This document shows positions 9,972 through 19,049 of a stretch of 64,000 nt of DNA, in pieces. This stretch comes from Nocardia africana NBRC 100379. GTDB lineage: Bacteria > Actinomycetota > Actinomycetes > Mycobacteriales > Mycobacteriaceae. The stretch spans positions 248,001-312,000 of the forward strand of contig NZ_BDAV01000012.1 in assembly GCF_001612635.1 (NCBI RefSeq). Direction: 5' to 3'. The notes under the pieces were generated by a model. The model was given only the letters and a program-made list of their open reading frames with translations, searched no databases and had not been told where the DNA came from. Within the stretch, counting starts at the first letter, position 1, and each line of letters opens with the position of its first letter. The position numbers and the translations under genes were made by a program.

Positions 9972-11840
9972 CTAGGCCCCGTGCACCTCGGGGGGTTTGC
10001 CGTCGCGCACGACGACGAATCCGGTCTGGAAGTTCTGCTGGACGCCGCCGGGCACCGGGAACTCGTCGCTGATCGGGTAGCCGAGCTTGCCGTTCTCGAA
10101 GCCCTGCTGGCCCCACGCGTCCATGATCGGGCCGTTGCGCACGGCCCACGCCCCCGAGAGCGGACTCCAGTAGATGGTGCCGCCCTCGAATTTGCTGTAG
10201 CGGCCCAGGTCCTTGGCCGGCTGCTCCTCGGCGGCCGGGAAACCGAGCCAGCTGTTCTCGAAGCCCATCTGCGCGTACTTGCCGAGGATCAGGCCCTGCA
10301 CCCGGTGCGCCCCGGTCTTGTCGCTGAAGTACATCGGACCGCCTTGGAAGCCCTGGACCACGCCGTCCTTGTTCGGCGTCCTGGCCTCCGGCCCGGTCGG
10401 ATAGCCCGCGGGGCCGCGTTCGAAGCCCTGCCGCTCCCATTCGGCGAGGATCGCCCCCCGGATCACCTGGGCGCCGGTCTGCGGCGTCCAATAGACCGAA
10501 CCGCCCTGGAAGGTCTGGAAGCGGCCCTGGCCGTCGGGCAGTGGTTGTTCGGCGGAGGTGGGCAGGCCCAGCGGGCCACCCGGTCCGGCCGTCGCCTGAT
10601 AGGTTCCGCCGATCGCTCCCGCGACGGCATGGGCGCCGGTGGCCTGTGACCAGAACATCCGGCCGCCCTTGAAGTCCTGCGCGCTGCCGTTGGTCACCTG
10701 GTACTCGCCGGTGACACAGTCACCGAGCCACTTGTCGATCTGCACGGCCGCGGCGACCGCGCCGTTCACCGCGCACGCGGGCTTCTCGGCCTCCACGCCG
10801 AGCGCGGCCGCGGCCTGCGGCCAGGACTGACGCATCTCGAAATCCCAGTACGGCCACGAATGTGTGCCGGAGGGGCGGTAATTGGCCTGTACCGGAATCG
10901 ACAGCTTGTTCAGCTTGTCGACGAAGTTCTGACTGGTCAGCCGGGACAGCATTTCCAGGCCCATCCCGGCGTAATTGGTGCTGATGCCCGGGATGTCGGA
11001 GGGCTTGTCGTAGGCGCCGGTGGTCCCGCTGCCCGCGGAGACGTACAGGCTGACGCCCTTGAGCTTGGGCGCCAGCTGATACGGATCGTGTTCGGACCAC
11101 TCGGCATTCGTCGGCGGGCCCCACATGGCGTTGGCGTCGAATCCGCCGGCATCGCGCATCGCGAACATGATCGCCTGCGGCATACCGACACTCGTGGTGG
11201 TCAGGAAACCCGAATACGAGGCCGCGTACTTCACCCAGCCCGGATTGCGGCCGGCCAGGAACATCGCGGCCGTACCCCCCATCGAAAGCCCCTCCACGCC
11301 ATGAGCATCGGTGGCGCGCCACTGGCTCTCCAGCAGCGGAGGCAGTTCCTTGGTCAGGAAGGTTTCCCACTTGTAGTTCTTGCCGTTGTCCTGCTGCACC
11401 CAGTCCGAGTAGAAGCTCGACTGGCCGCCGATGGGCAGGACCACGGTGACATTCTTGTCGGCGTAGAAGTCGACGGCCCCGGCATCCTTGGTCCAGCCGC
11501 TCTCGTCGTCCTGCGCGCGCAGCCCGTCGAGCATGTACAGCAGCGGAAATCGCGCGTCGGGGCGGGAATTCCAGTCTCGGGCCAGCAGGAGTTGCACCTG
11601 GACGGGCGACCCCATGGACGGCGAATTCACCCACAGGGCGACGCGGCGATCGGTCAGCCAGACGACCTTCTCGACGCTCGCCCCGGCCGGTGCGGGCACC
11701 GCGGCGGGTTCGGCGGCTGCCGGAAGCGGCGCGACGCTGATTCCGGAGGCGATCGGCACGACCACGGCAGCGGCCAGCATCGCGAGTCGTCGGCGGCCCC
11801 AGCGGCCGCGACGAACCGTCCCCCGTCTACCAGATGCCAC
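9972..11840 (-). CDS. Antigen 85-type mycolyltransferase with C-terminal LGFP repeats
   Basis: Secreted mycolyltransferase (esterase D/Ag85 fold) of about 622 residues. A twin-basic signal region (GRWGRRRLAMLAAAVVVP) and AAAEP cleavage area precede the catalytic domain, which has MLDGLRAQDD, the nucleophile elbow EGLSMGG and the catalytic His in SGTHSWPYW. From about residue 370 there are about five LGFP-type repeats (e.g. GFENSWLGFPAAEEQ, GFENGKLGYPISDEF) expected to bind the cell wall. The same layout occurs in corynebacterial PS1/Cmt1. The open frame begins with TTG at 11927; GTG at 11840 is preferred because the longer start adds a non-signal-like leader. GTG at 11849 is equally possible. 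Confidence 0.88.
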   Translation of the reverse strand: MASGRRGTVRRGRWGRRRLAMLAAAVVVPIASGISVAPLPAAAEPAAVPAPAGASVEKVVWLTDRRVALWVNSPSMGSPVQVQLLLARDWNSRPDARFPLLYMLDGLRAQDDESGWTKDAGAVDFYADKNVTVVLPIGGQSSFYSDWVQQDNGKNYKWETFLTKELPPLLESQWRATDAHGVEGLSMGGTAAMFLAGRNPGWVKYAASYSGFLTTTSVGMPQAIMFAMRDAGGFDANAMWGPPTNAEWSEHDPYQLAPKLKGVSLYVSAGSGTTGAYDKPSDIPGISTNYAGMGLEMLSRLTSQNFVDKLNKLSIPVQANYRPSGTHSWPYWDFEMRQSWPQAAAALGVEAEKPACAVNGAVAAAVQIDKWLGDCVTGEYQVTNGSAQDFKGGRMFWSQATGAHAVAGAIGGTYQATAGPGGPLGLPTSAEQPLPDGQGRFQTFQGGSVYWTPQTGAQVIRGAILAEWERQGFERGPAGYPTGPEARTPNKDGVVQGFQGGPMYFSDKTGAHRVQGLILGKYAQMGFENSWLGFPAAEEQPAKDLGRYSKFEGGTIYWSPLSGAWAVRNGPIMDAWGQQGFENGKLGYPISDEFPVPGGVQQNFQTGFVVVRDGKPPEVHGA

Positions 11841-11953
11841 ACCTGCCACAGGAGTGTTGTACCGCGCCCGGACCGCTCGAGGCGGTAGGACGCGCGGACA
11901 GCAAACCTGAGAAATCGCAGCGCACAAGGCAACCGACGCCCGCCCGCAACATG

Positions 11954-11988
11954 CCGGCGCCGCGCAGATCGGATCTGCGCGGCGCCGG
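11954..11988 (-). terminator. Terminator hairpin after mycolyltransferase 12014-13066
   Basis: A perfect 17-bp inverted repeat (CCGGCGCCGCGCAGATC / GATCTGCGCGGCGCCGG) with a single central base starts 25 bp downstream of the mycolyltransferase stop. It is a very stable I-shaped actinobacterial-type hairpin without a U-tract. Confidence 0.8.
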
Positions 11989-12013
11989 TTTCAGCTGTTG
12001 TTACGGCCCTTGA

Positions 12014-13066
12014 TCAGGCGTTCAGTGCGGCCAGAATGCCCGTGCGAGCCTTGGCCAGCTCGTCCTGCCAGTAGAGCCAGGCGTGGGTGCCCGTGGGCGG
12101 GAAGTCGTAGGCGGCCGGAATGCCCAGCGAGTCCAGCCGAGCCTTGAACGAGTGGGTGCTGACCATCGAGATCAGCTCGATGCCCATGGCGTTACCGGTA
12201 TTGAACGCACCGACAAGGCCGTTCGGGTGGTCGTACTGACCCGGCAGACCACTGGCGGCCGAGATGTACATCGGCAGACCGCGCAGCTGCGGCGCGAACA
12301 CCATCGGGTCCGAACGCAGCCACTGCGGGCTCCACGGCGCGGCCATCGAGTCGACGTTGAAGCGGCCGGCGTCGAGCATCATCACGCGAATCGCCTCGCG
12401 CATACCGGGGGCGTTCCAGTTCAGCGGACCGGAGAACGAGGCCGCGTACTTGAACTGGTCGCGGTGGAACGCCGCCAGGCGCAGCGCCGCCGGACCACTC
12501 ATCGACAGACCGGCGACCGCGTAGTTGGTCCGCGAAACCCCGTAGTTGCTGAGGAAGTCCGGAAGTTCCTTGGTGAGGAAGGTTTCCCACTTGTAGGTGA
12601 ACTTCTGGCCGTTGGTGTTGCTCGGGCCCTGCCAGTCGGCGTACCAGCTGGACTGGCCACCCACCGGCATCACCAGGGTGACGTTGTCGTTGCCGAACAT
12701 CTGCTGCGCGTTGGTCTCGAACGACCAGGCGTTGCGGTCGTCGCGAGCACGCAGGCCGTCCAGGAGCAGCAGCGCGGCGTTACCGCCGTTGCGCGCCCAC
12801 TGCACCTGGACCTTGATGGGGCCCATGCTCGACGGCACCATCAGCTCGTCGTAGCCGCCCGCGGGGGTCTGGTGCACGGGTGCGTGAACGGGAGCGGCGA
12901 TAGCGGCCGGAGCCATGATGCCCGCCGCAATCGGGAGTGCCATCGCGGCACCCGCAGCGAGAAGTCGTGTGCGCCAACCGCGCTGAGCGCCTCGCCGCCC
13001 TCTGGGGGCTGACTCCGGCGCGAGCGCCGAATGCGAAACCGGCGCGGCCGACCTGCCGAAACGCAT
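12014..13066 (-). CDS. Antigen 85-type mycolyltransferase (second of four)
   Basis: Secreted mycolyltransferase of 350 residues that moves mycolate between trehalose monomycolate and arabinogalactan or a second trehalose monomycolate. Signal peptide with an Arg-rich n-region (RGRRGAQRGWRTRLLAAG) and AIAAP cleavage area; VPSSMGPIKVQVQ near the mature start; MPVGGQSSWYADW; nucleophile elbow AGLSMSGPAAL; catalytic His in TGTHAWLYW. The segment where Ag85 carries its catalytic Glu reads SGLPGQYDH, with no Glu. Start ATG at 13066, in a frame open to 13150, preceded by AGCAGGATCC. It is framed by a terminator on its 3' side, so probably monocistronic. Confidence 0.92.
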   Translation of the reverse strand: MRFGRSAAPVSHSALAPESAPRGRRGAQRGWRTRLLAAGAAMALPIAAGIMAPAAIAAPVHAPVHQTPAGGYDELMVPSSMGPIKVQVQWARNGGNAALLLLDGLRARDDRNAWSFETNAQQMFGNDNVTLVMPVGGQSSWYADWQGPSNTNGQKFTYKWETFLTKELPDFLSNYGVSRTNYAVAGLSMSGPAALRLAAFHRDQFKYAASFSGPLNWNAPGMREAIRVMMLDAGRFNVDSMAAPWSPQWLRSDPMVFAPQLRGLPMYISAASGLPGQYDHPNGLVGAFNTGNAMGIELISMVSTHSFKARLDSLGIPAAYDFPPTGTHAWLYWQDELAKARTGILAALNA

Positions 13067-13435
13067 GGATCCTGCTCTCTTTCTGCTGCTGTCTGCTGTT
13101 GTCGCCGCGCCACGACCACTTCCGTCAGCGACGGCATGATCTGCGCCCACGTCGAACCCGACCTTTCGACATGAGCGACGCCGCGGCTACGAACGGTCAC
13201 ACTTGCGCTCGCTGGACGATATTCGACCGCCCAATCGTTAGCAACACGGACCCCGCCGGGTGGCTGAAATCCGCCCGTGCGCCATTCGTAATCGTGCAGT
13301 GACCCTATCGCGTCCGCCCGGAAATGACAGCGTGAAATGACGAATCAACTACTGGCTCGGTGAATTTCACCAGGAAACGCCGAACATGCCTCGGGCCCCG
13401 GACGTTTCGGCCGGGGCCCGGGATGTCGCGGATGT
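13067..13435. other. Intergenic region between two mycolyltransferase genes
   Basis: A 369-bp gap without a convincing gene. Near its left end lies the probable promoter and leader for the gene starting at 13066; near its right end is the hairpin at 13392-13420 that closes the next gene. The middle (about 13200-13330) is somewhat less GC-rich and shows nothing else I can name. Confidence 0.5.
13392..13420 (-). terminator. Terminator hairpin after mycolyltransferase 13436-14530
   Basis: A 10-bp perfect stem (CGGGCCCCGG / CCGGGGCCCG) with a 9-nt loop starts 16 bp downstream of the stop codon at 13436. Confidence 0.75.
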
Positions 13436-14530
13436 TCAGCCGATATTCGCCGAAAGGTCCGGAATCATCCGGTATGCCTCGGCTTGCCAGTTGAACCAGT
13501 CGTGCACACCGGCATTCGGAAACGAATACACCGCGTTGGTCGCTCCCAGCGTCATCATCCGCACCTGGAAGGCCCGGGTATTCGCCAATGCCAGCACCTC
13601 CAGCGGCGCACCGCGCATGATGTGGTCGGCCGCCGCCGGCAGCGGCAGGCCCAGGTCCTCCTGTGACGGGACGCCGCTGCCGGCGGCGATCCAGAGCCGG
13701 GTGTTGTTCGCGATCAGGCGCGGCGCGAAGACGAACGGGTCCATCCGCAGCCACTGCGGACCCCACGGCGGAGCCATCGAATCGACGTTGTAACCGCCCG
13801 CGTCGACCATCGCCATCCGAATCGCCTCACGCATACCGGGGGCGGAAATGTTCAGATAGCCCGAGAACGATCCGGCGAAGCTGAACTGGTCCGGGTGATA
13901 GGCCGCCAGCGTCAGCGCGGCGCTACCACCCATCGACAATCCGAATGCGCCGTTGCGGCTTGCCCGGAAGCCGAGCCGATCGCGCAGGGCATCGCGCAAC
14001 TGGCCGGTCAGGAACGTCTCCCAGTCGTAGCGATAGTCCTTCCCGGGCCCGCCCAGGAATGCCTCGGTCGCACCGGATCCGGTGTTGACCGAACCGAAAT
14101 TGCTCGACGGGATGCCGAAGAACGAGCTGGGCGCATTCCAGTCGGCGTAGAAACTGGATTGGCCACCGACCGGCATGACCACGTTGATATTCCAGTCGGT
14201 CAGCACCTGCGCGACATTCGTCTCGATCTCCCAGCCGTTCAACGTCTGGGGTGCCCGCAAACCGTCGAGCGCGTAGACCACGCGATCGGTGTTGCCGTCC
14301 TTGGCCCGGAAAACTCGGGATTTGACCGGACCCATCACCGGAGAATCGACCCAGAAGTCGAAGCCCGACGGGTCGAACGCCGCCGACGCGGTCGCGCCGT
14401 TGCCGAGTACCGAAACTCCCAGTGGCAGCAACAATGCCAACGCCATGCCCAGCGCCGAGCGCCTGAGCCACGAACCCGGCCCGTGACCGGGCCTTCCTCC
14501 GAGCAACGGCTTCCTGCGAGCAATTCGCAT
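13436..14530 (-). CDS. Antigen 85-type mycolyltransferase (third of four)
   Basis: Secreted mycolyltransferase of 364 residues. Signal peptide around SWLRRSALGMALALLLPLG; FWVDSPVMGPVKSRVF at the mature start; MPVGGQSSFYADW; an inserted Gly/Ser-rich loop before YDWETFLT; nucleophile elbow FGLSMGGSAAL; SGVPSQED, which carries a Glu where Ag85 has its catalytic acid; catalytic His in AGVHDWFNW. The frame stays open to 14887, but the ATG at 14530 precedes the signal peptide and follows a GAAAGG. Closest relative in the window is the next gene (14814-15923), with long identical stretches, so the two arose by tandem duplication. Confidence 0.92.
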   Translation of the reverse strand: MRIARRKPLLGGRPGHGPGSWLRRSALGMALALLLPLGVSVLGNGATASAAFDPSGFDFWVDSPVMGPVKSRVFRAKDGNTDRVVYALDGLRAPQTLNGWEIETNVAQVLTDWNINVVMPVGGQSSFYADWNAPSSFFGIPSSNFGSVNTGSGATEAFLGGPGKDYRYDWETFLTGQLRDALRDRLGFRASRNGAFGLSMGGSAALTLAAYHPDQFSFAGSFSGYLNISAPGMREAIRMAMVDAGGYNVDSMAPPWGPQWLRMDPFVFAPRLIANNTRLWIAAGSGVPSQEDLGLPLPAAADHIMRGAPLEVLALANTRAFQVRMMTLGATNAVYSFPNAGVHDWFNWQAEAYRMIPDLSANIG

Positions 14531-14764
14531 CGACACGGCCTTTCGCCTGAAGCGGCGGTCGCACCCGATCCCACACCGCACGAACCGCCGCTCGTTCCGG
14601 ACAACACAGACAAAGCGTTTCGGCGAAGGCACTCGCCGCTGTACTGCAGGTTCTTCGATACCAATCGAGTATCGGTGATCGAGCAGCGCGATCGAATGAT
14701 TCAACACGGAAATAGTCCGAAAGGTGATCTGCGGCACATGCCGTCGGGCCGGCGCAGGATACGA

Positions 14765-14800
14765 CACGGCCCCGCAGCGAACGTCCGCTGCGGGGCCGTG
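14765..14800 (-). terminator. Terminator hairpin after mycolyltransferase 14814-15923
   Basis: A 15-bp perfect stem (left arm 14765-14779, right arm 14786-14800; core GGCCCCGCAGCG / CGCTGCGGGGCC) with a 6-nt loop lies 13 bp downstream of the stop codon. Confidence 0.82.
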
Positions 14801-14813
14801 AGTCGTGCTGATA

Positions 14814-15923
14814 TCAGCCGATATTGGCCGACATATCAGGGAGCATCCGGTAGACCTCGTCCTCCCAGTTGTGCCAGTTGTGCACACCCACGTTCGGGAA
14901 GTCGTAGGTGACGTTGCCGGCGCCCAGAGTCATCATGCGGACCTGGAAGGCCCGGGTGTTGGCCAACGCCAACGCCTCCAGCGGCGATCCCTGAACGATG
15001 TCGAGCGGGGCGACCGCGTCCTGCGGCGACGGAATGCCGCTGCCGGCCGCGACCCACAGCCGAGTGTTGTTGGCCTTCAACCGCGGTGCGAACACGAACG
15101 GATCCATCCGCAACCACTGCGGGCCCCACGGCGGCGCCATCGCGTCGATGTTGTACCCACCGGCGCTCAGCATCGCCACGCGCATGGCCTCACGCATACC
15201 CGGCGCGGAGATGTTCAGGTAGCCCGAGAACGAGCCCGCGTAGCTGAACTGGTCCGGGTGGTACGCGGCCAGGGTCAGCGCGGCGCTGCCGCCCATCGAC
15301 AGGCCGAAGACGCCGTTGCGGTGCGAGCTGAAGCCCAACCGCGAGCCGAGCGCATTGGGCAGATCCTGGGTGAGGAAGCTTTCCCACTTGTAGGTGTTGA
15401 CCTTGCCCAGCGTCTCGTTGTAGTTCGAGGAGCCGGTCATCGCCGAGCCGGTCGAGGCCGAGCCGGACGAGCCGACCGAACCGGTATCGATGCCGAAGAA
15501 GTTGCTCGGCGCGTTCCAGTCGGCGTAGAAGCTCGACGGACCGCCGACCGGCATCACCACGTTGATGTTGGCGTTGACCAACGCCGGGATGATGTTGGTT
15601 TCCTTCTCCCAGCCGCTGATGTCGCCCTGGGCGCGCATACCGTCGAGGGCGTACACCACCCGTCCGGTGTTGCCGTCGGCCGCACGGAAGATGCGTGACT
15701 TGATCGGCCCCATCGACGAATCGACCCAGAAGTCGATACCTGTCGGATTGAAGGCGGCGGCCGCATGTCCGGCCTCTGCCACCGACACCCCGAACGGCAG
15801 CAACGTCGCCAAGGCCACGCCCACCGCGGACCGCTTGAGCCACCCCGCTCGATGAGGCGCCGACGGCTGCTGCGACCGTCTCCGACGTCTCTGCTGCACC
15901 CATCGCACAGTCACGCCTCGCAT
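14814..15923 (-). CDS. Antigen 85-type mycolyltransferase (fourth of four)
   Basis: Secreted mycolyltransferase of 369 residues. Arg-rich n-region (VQQRRRRRSQQ), hydrophobic core VGVALATLLPFGVSV and an AAAAF junction; FWVDSSMGPIKSRIF; MPVGGPSSFYADW; a Ser/Gly-rich insert (GSVGSSGSASTGSAMTGSS); nucleophile elbow FGLSMGGSAAL; SGIPSPQDAV, with Gln rather than Glu at the Ag85 acid position; catalytic His in VGVHNWHNW. The reading frame remains open far upstream through aftB in another frame, which is not coding; the ATG at 15923 is chosen ahead of the signal peptide. It lies immediately downstream of aftB, as fbpA does in M. tuberculosis. Confidence 0.92.
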   Translation of the reverse strand: MRGVTVRWVQQRRRRRSQQPSAPHRAGWLKRSAVGVALATLLPFGVSVAEAGHAAAAFNPTGIDFWVDSSMGPIKSRIFRAADGNTGRVVYALDGMRAQGDISGWEKETNIIPALVNANINVVMPVGGPSSFYADWNAPSNFFGIDTGSVGSSGSASTGSAMTGSSNYNETLGKVNTYKWESFLTQDLPNALGSRLGFSSHRNGVFGLSMGGSAALTLAAYHPDQFSYAGSFSGYLNISAPGMREAMRVAMLSAGGYNIDAMAPPWGPQWLRMDPFVFAPRLKANNTRLWVAAGSGIPSPQDAVAPLDIVQGSPLEALALANTRAFQVRMMTLGAGNVTYDFPNVGVHNWHNWEDEVYRMLPDMSANIG

Positions 15924-16108
15924 ACCCTGTCCGGCCTTTCCCGTAGCGCGGCCCGTCCGACCGCTGTTCTTTCTCTGCGAATGATCACCCGTGCGCATGC
16001 GGAGATGCGCCCCCGACGGACGTCCTTCACCGAGCGTATCGTGAAATCGATACGTCGGCGTTATCAAACCGAGACTAATATACGACTTCTTCGTTGCCGT
16101 CGGGCGGT

Positions 16109-18094
16109 CTAGTTCGGCACCGGGGGCGGTGTCGTCGGATCCACCAGATGGCAACGCTGGATCTCGTACTTGGGCACCCGATCGATGCGGTACTTCGCGA
16201 AATGCAGCGACTGGATGACATTGTGCTTGAAACGATCCCAGGTCAGCGGGGCCCGATACGAGGCCAGCAGATCCTGGGTCGCCGGGCACGACAGCGCGGT
16301 CCGCGCCTGGCGCACCCACTTCTCGTCGAGGAACCACGGCATCCACGGATGCTGGTCGACCATACCGGTATCGACGATCACCCAGTCCGGATACAGGTTC
16401 TTGTCGTGTCCGATACGTCCGTCGGCCAGCCGGTCGGTATGGGCGGCGAGCGGGTAGGCCAGGCCCTCCTGGTCGATGACGCGCACGCTCAGCGGGACAT
16501 TCATGCTGGTCATGCCCAGATTGAGGAAGTAGACGGTGTGCCCGTAGCCGCCGGGCGGAATGGGCAGCGGCGGCGGCGCGACGTACCACATCATGAACGA
16601 GGGCGAGTTGATCAGCAGGCCACCGTCCGGCGTGGCGGCGATGTCCTGCAGCATGGCCCGCATACGCGGGTAGTCCAGATAGTCCTCGGCCAGCACCGGG
16701 TGGTCGTGCCCGCTGTTGAGGACGTAGTAGATCCGCTCGTCCACGATGCCCGAGGCACTGATCTGCCCGCCCGAGGTGTCGGCGGTGGTGTTGGCCGCGA
16801 ACAGCGCCCAGCCGACCGTTCCGGCCCAGGCGATCAGCGGCAGGGCGAACGACCACCGCAGCCATCCGGCCCGGTCGCCGACCGGCAACCGGACCGGCAG
16901 CACCGAAACCGGCAGCATCAGGCAGAACAGCTGCGGCAGCAGCATGCGGCCGTGCATGAAGTCGCCGCCGACGCGCATGTTGAACAGCACCAACAGCAGA
17001 CCGCCGCCGACCATCAGCGTCACCACCGCTGCCGGAGAGCGCAGCCACCGCTGCAGACGGACCCGCCGTCCGGCATCGCCGGCCGGCGTGGCATCGGAAG
17101 TCCGGCGGCGCCGACCGCGCAGCAGCACCGCGACCACCACGACGAGGATCAGCAGCGGGATCCACAGGTAGTACGGGCCGACGAGATCCCACAGGTATTT
17201 CAGGCCCTGGCCCCATTTCGCACCGCCGGCCTCCTTGGCCACCGCGGTGTTCGGATAGGGCAGGCCGTAGTAACCCATGCGCCAGATCTGATAACCGACC
17301 GGCACCGCGCCACCGACCGCCACCAGCAGCGCGCGAATCAGCACCGGGCGCAACCGGGTACGCGGCACCGGTGCGAAGAACAGCACGAGCAGCGCCAGCC
17401 CACCGATGACGGTCATCTCCGGGCGGACCACCCAGCACAATCCGGCCCAGAAGCCGGCCACGAGAAGTTTTGCCAGGCCGCGCTTCTCGTCCTGACTCCA
17501 GCGCAGCAGCAACCACCACAGCACGCCGAGCCAGAAGATGACCAGGCAGTTCTCCAGGCCGGAGGTGGCGTAGTCGCGAGCCGGCGGAACGGCGATGTAG
17601 ACCAGCGCACCGGCGGGTAGCAGCAGCGTCGGCGCGGCGCTGGTGACCGGGCGCCACAGCCGTGCCGAACCCACCATGGCGAAGACGACGGCCAGCAGCG
17701 AAAGGGTCAGCGCGACAAACAGACCGACGTATTCGAGCCGGGCGTCGCTGATCCAGCTGAAGAACCAGATCACGTAGGTCCAGGCCGCGCTGGTATTGGT
17801 CTCCACCCGCTCGCCGGCGTTGAAGACCGGGCCGTTTCCGGCCAGCAGATTGCGCACGGTGCGCAGGACGATCAGGCCGTCGTCGGCGATCCAGCGCCGT
17901 TGCCAGGCACCGATACCGAACAACGCGACGGTGACGATGACCCCACCGACGAATACCGTGCGGGATAGCACCGAAAAGCGGCGCGCGGCATCGCCGTCGC
18001 GCTGTAGTGCGCGATCGGACGACTCCGCGTCTGCCCCCTCCCCGTGTTCGTCTCCCGCTACCAGCATCTCGTCAGGTGAGATAGACAGCGACAC
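16109..18094 (-). CDS. aftB: Terminal beta-(1->2)-arabinofuranosyltransferase AftB
   Basis: GT-C family integral membrane glycosyltransferase of 661 residues that caps arabinan with terminal beta-1,2-arabinofuranose from decaprenyl-phospho-arabinose, creating the mycolate attachment sites. About ten hydrophobic segments fill residues 45-430, and a large periplasmic C-terminal domain follows. The acidic motif RWIADDGLIVLRT in the first extracytoplasmic loop is the expected GT-C catalytic Asp site. The GTG start at 18094 has GGAG six bases upstream and overlaps ubiA by 23 bp. Identification rests on family features and the ubiA-aftB-mycolyltransferase order of M. tuberculosis. Confidence 0.93.
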   Translation of the reverse strand: MSLSISPDEMLVAGDEHGEGADAESSDRALQRDGDAARRFSVLSRTVFVGGVIVTVALFGIGAWQRRWIADDGLIVLRTVRNLLAGNGPVFNAGERVETNTSAAWTYVIWFFSWISDARLEYVGLFVALTLSLLAVVFAMVGSARLWRPVTSAAPTLLLPAGALVYIAVPPARDYATSGLENCLVIFWLGVLWWLLLRWSQDEKRGLAKLLVAGFWAGLCWVVRPEMTVIGGLALLVLFFAPVPRTRLRPVLIRALLVAVGGAVPVGYQIWRMGYYGLPYPNTAVAKEAGGAKWGQGLKYLWDLVGPYYLWIPLLILVVVVAVLLRGRRRRTSDATPAGDAGRRVRLQRWLRSPAAVVTLMVGGGLLLVLFNMRVGGDFMHGRMLLPQLFCLMLPVSVLPVRLPVGDRAGWLRWSFALPLIAWAGTVGWALFAANTTADTSGGQISASGIVDERIYYVLNSGHDHPVLAEDYLDYPRMRAMLQDIAATPDGGLLINSPSFMMWYVAPPPLPIPPGGYGHTVYFLNLGMTSMNVPLSVRVIDQEGLAYPLAAHTDRLADGRIGHDKNLYPDWVIVDTGMVDQHPWMPWFLDEKWVRQARTALSCPATQDLLASYRAPLTWDRFKHNVIQSLHFAKYRIDRVPKYEIQRCHLVDPTTPPPVPN

Positions 18095-19049
18095 CTACCG
18101 CTCCGATCCAGGCGATGGCCAGGAGCTGCAATATGCGATCCCCCAGCGCGATCTCTTCGGGTTCCCCGGCCTCGCCGCCATCGACGTCGACCGCGTAGCG
18201 CAGGACTGCGATGGTAAACGGAATCATCGAGATCGCGAACCACTGGGTGTGCTTGTGATCGGTTTCGAACGCCCACAGACCGTAGAAGACCACCACCGCG
18301 GTGGCCGACAGGGTCCAGATGAAGCGCAGGTAGGTGGGTGTGTAGTACTGCAGCGACTTGCGGATCTTGGCGCCGGTGTCGAGCGCGATCTTCAACTCCG
18401 CGTAGCGCTTACCGGCCGCCATGAACAGCGAACCGAAGGCCATGATCAGCAGGAACCACTGCGAGAGCCGGATATCGGCGGCCGCGCCACCGGCGACCGC
18501 GCGCAGCAGGAAGCCCGAGGACACGATGCAGATGTCGAGCACCGCTTGGTGTTTCAGGCCGAAGCAGTAGGCCAGCTGAATGCCGATGTAGACCGCCATC
18601 ACGACGGCCAGATGCCAGGACGCCAGGAACGACCCCGCGATCGAGCCGACCAGCAGCACCGCGGAGAGCGAATACGCCAGGTTCACCGGCACCACGCCGG
18701 CCGCGATGGGCCGGAATCGCTTGGTGGGGTGAGCGCGGTCGGCCTCGACGTCGAGCGCGTCGTTGACCAGGTAGATACCCGAGGCCGCCATGCAGAACAC
18801 GACGAACGCGATCGCGATATGGGCGACCACGGTCGCGTCCGCCAGCACGTACGCACCGGTTACCGCGTCCTTACCCGCGGCCAGCGGCGCCGCCAGCACG
18901 AGGACGTTCTTCACCCACTGCCGTGGCCGCACGGCCTTGACGATTCCGCCGGCCAGTGTCTTCGGCGGACCCTTGAGGACGGCTTCGTCGAGGTCGGTGC
19001 CGGTCGGCTCTTCACTCATATCAGCGAGGGTTCTTTCCTGTGCGGTCAC
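18072..19049 (-). CDS. ubiA: Decaprenyl-phosphate phosphoribosyltransferase (DPPR synthase, UbiA)
   Basis: UbiA-superfamily membrane prenyltransferase (up to 325 residues) that transfers 5-phosphoribose from PRPP to decaprenyl phosphate, the first committed step to the arabinose donor. Seen: RPRQWVKN near the N-terminus, the Mg-binding motif NDALDVEADRAHPTKRFR, a second conserved region KRYAELK, and about nine hydrophobic helices. Two starts are possible: GTG at 19049, overlapping the PAP2 gene and giving an N-terminus MTAQERTLADMSEE, or the internal ATG at 19019, closer to the mycobacterial N-terminus. The longer one is given because glfT2 has a matching N-terminal motif. Confidence 0.94.
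   Translation of the reverse strand: MTAQERTLADMSEEPTGTDLDEAVLKGPPKTLAGGIVKAVRPRQWVKNVLVLAAPLAAGKDAVTGAYVLADATVVAHIAIAFVVFCMAASGIYLVNDALDVEADRAHPTKRFRPIAAGVVPVNLAYSLSAVLLVGSIAGSFLASWHLAVVMAVYIGIQLAYCFGLKHQAVLDICIVSSGFLLRAVAGGAAADIRLSQWFLLIMAFGSLFMAAGKRYAELKIALDTGAKIRKSLQYYTPTYLRFIWTLSATAVVVFYGLWAFETDHKHTQWFAISMIPFTIAVLRYAVDVDGGEAGEPEEIALGDRILQLLAIAWIGAVGVAVYLT

Noticed and set aside
15924..17657. Upstream part of a 947-codon open frame that includes the fourth mycolyltransferase
   Set aside because: It overlaps aftB in another frame and has no coding character; only the part from 15923 is a gene.
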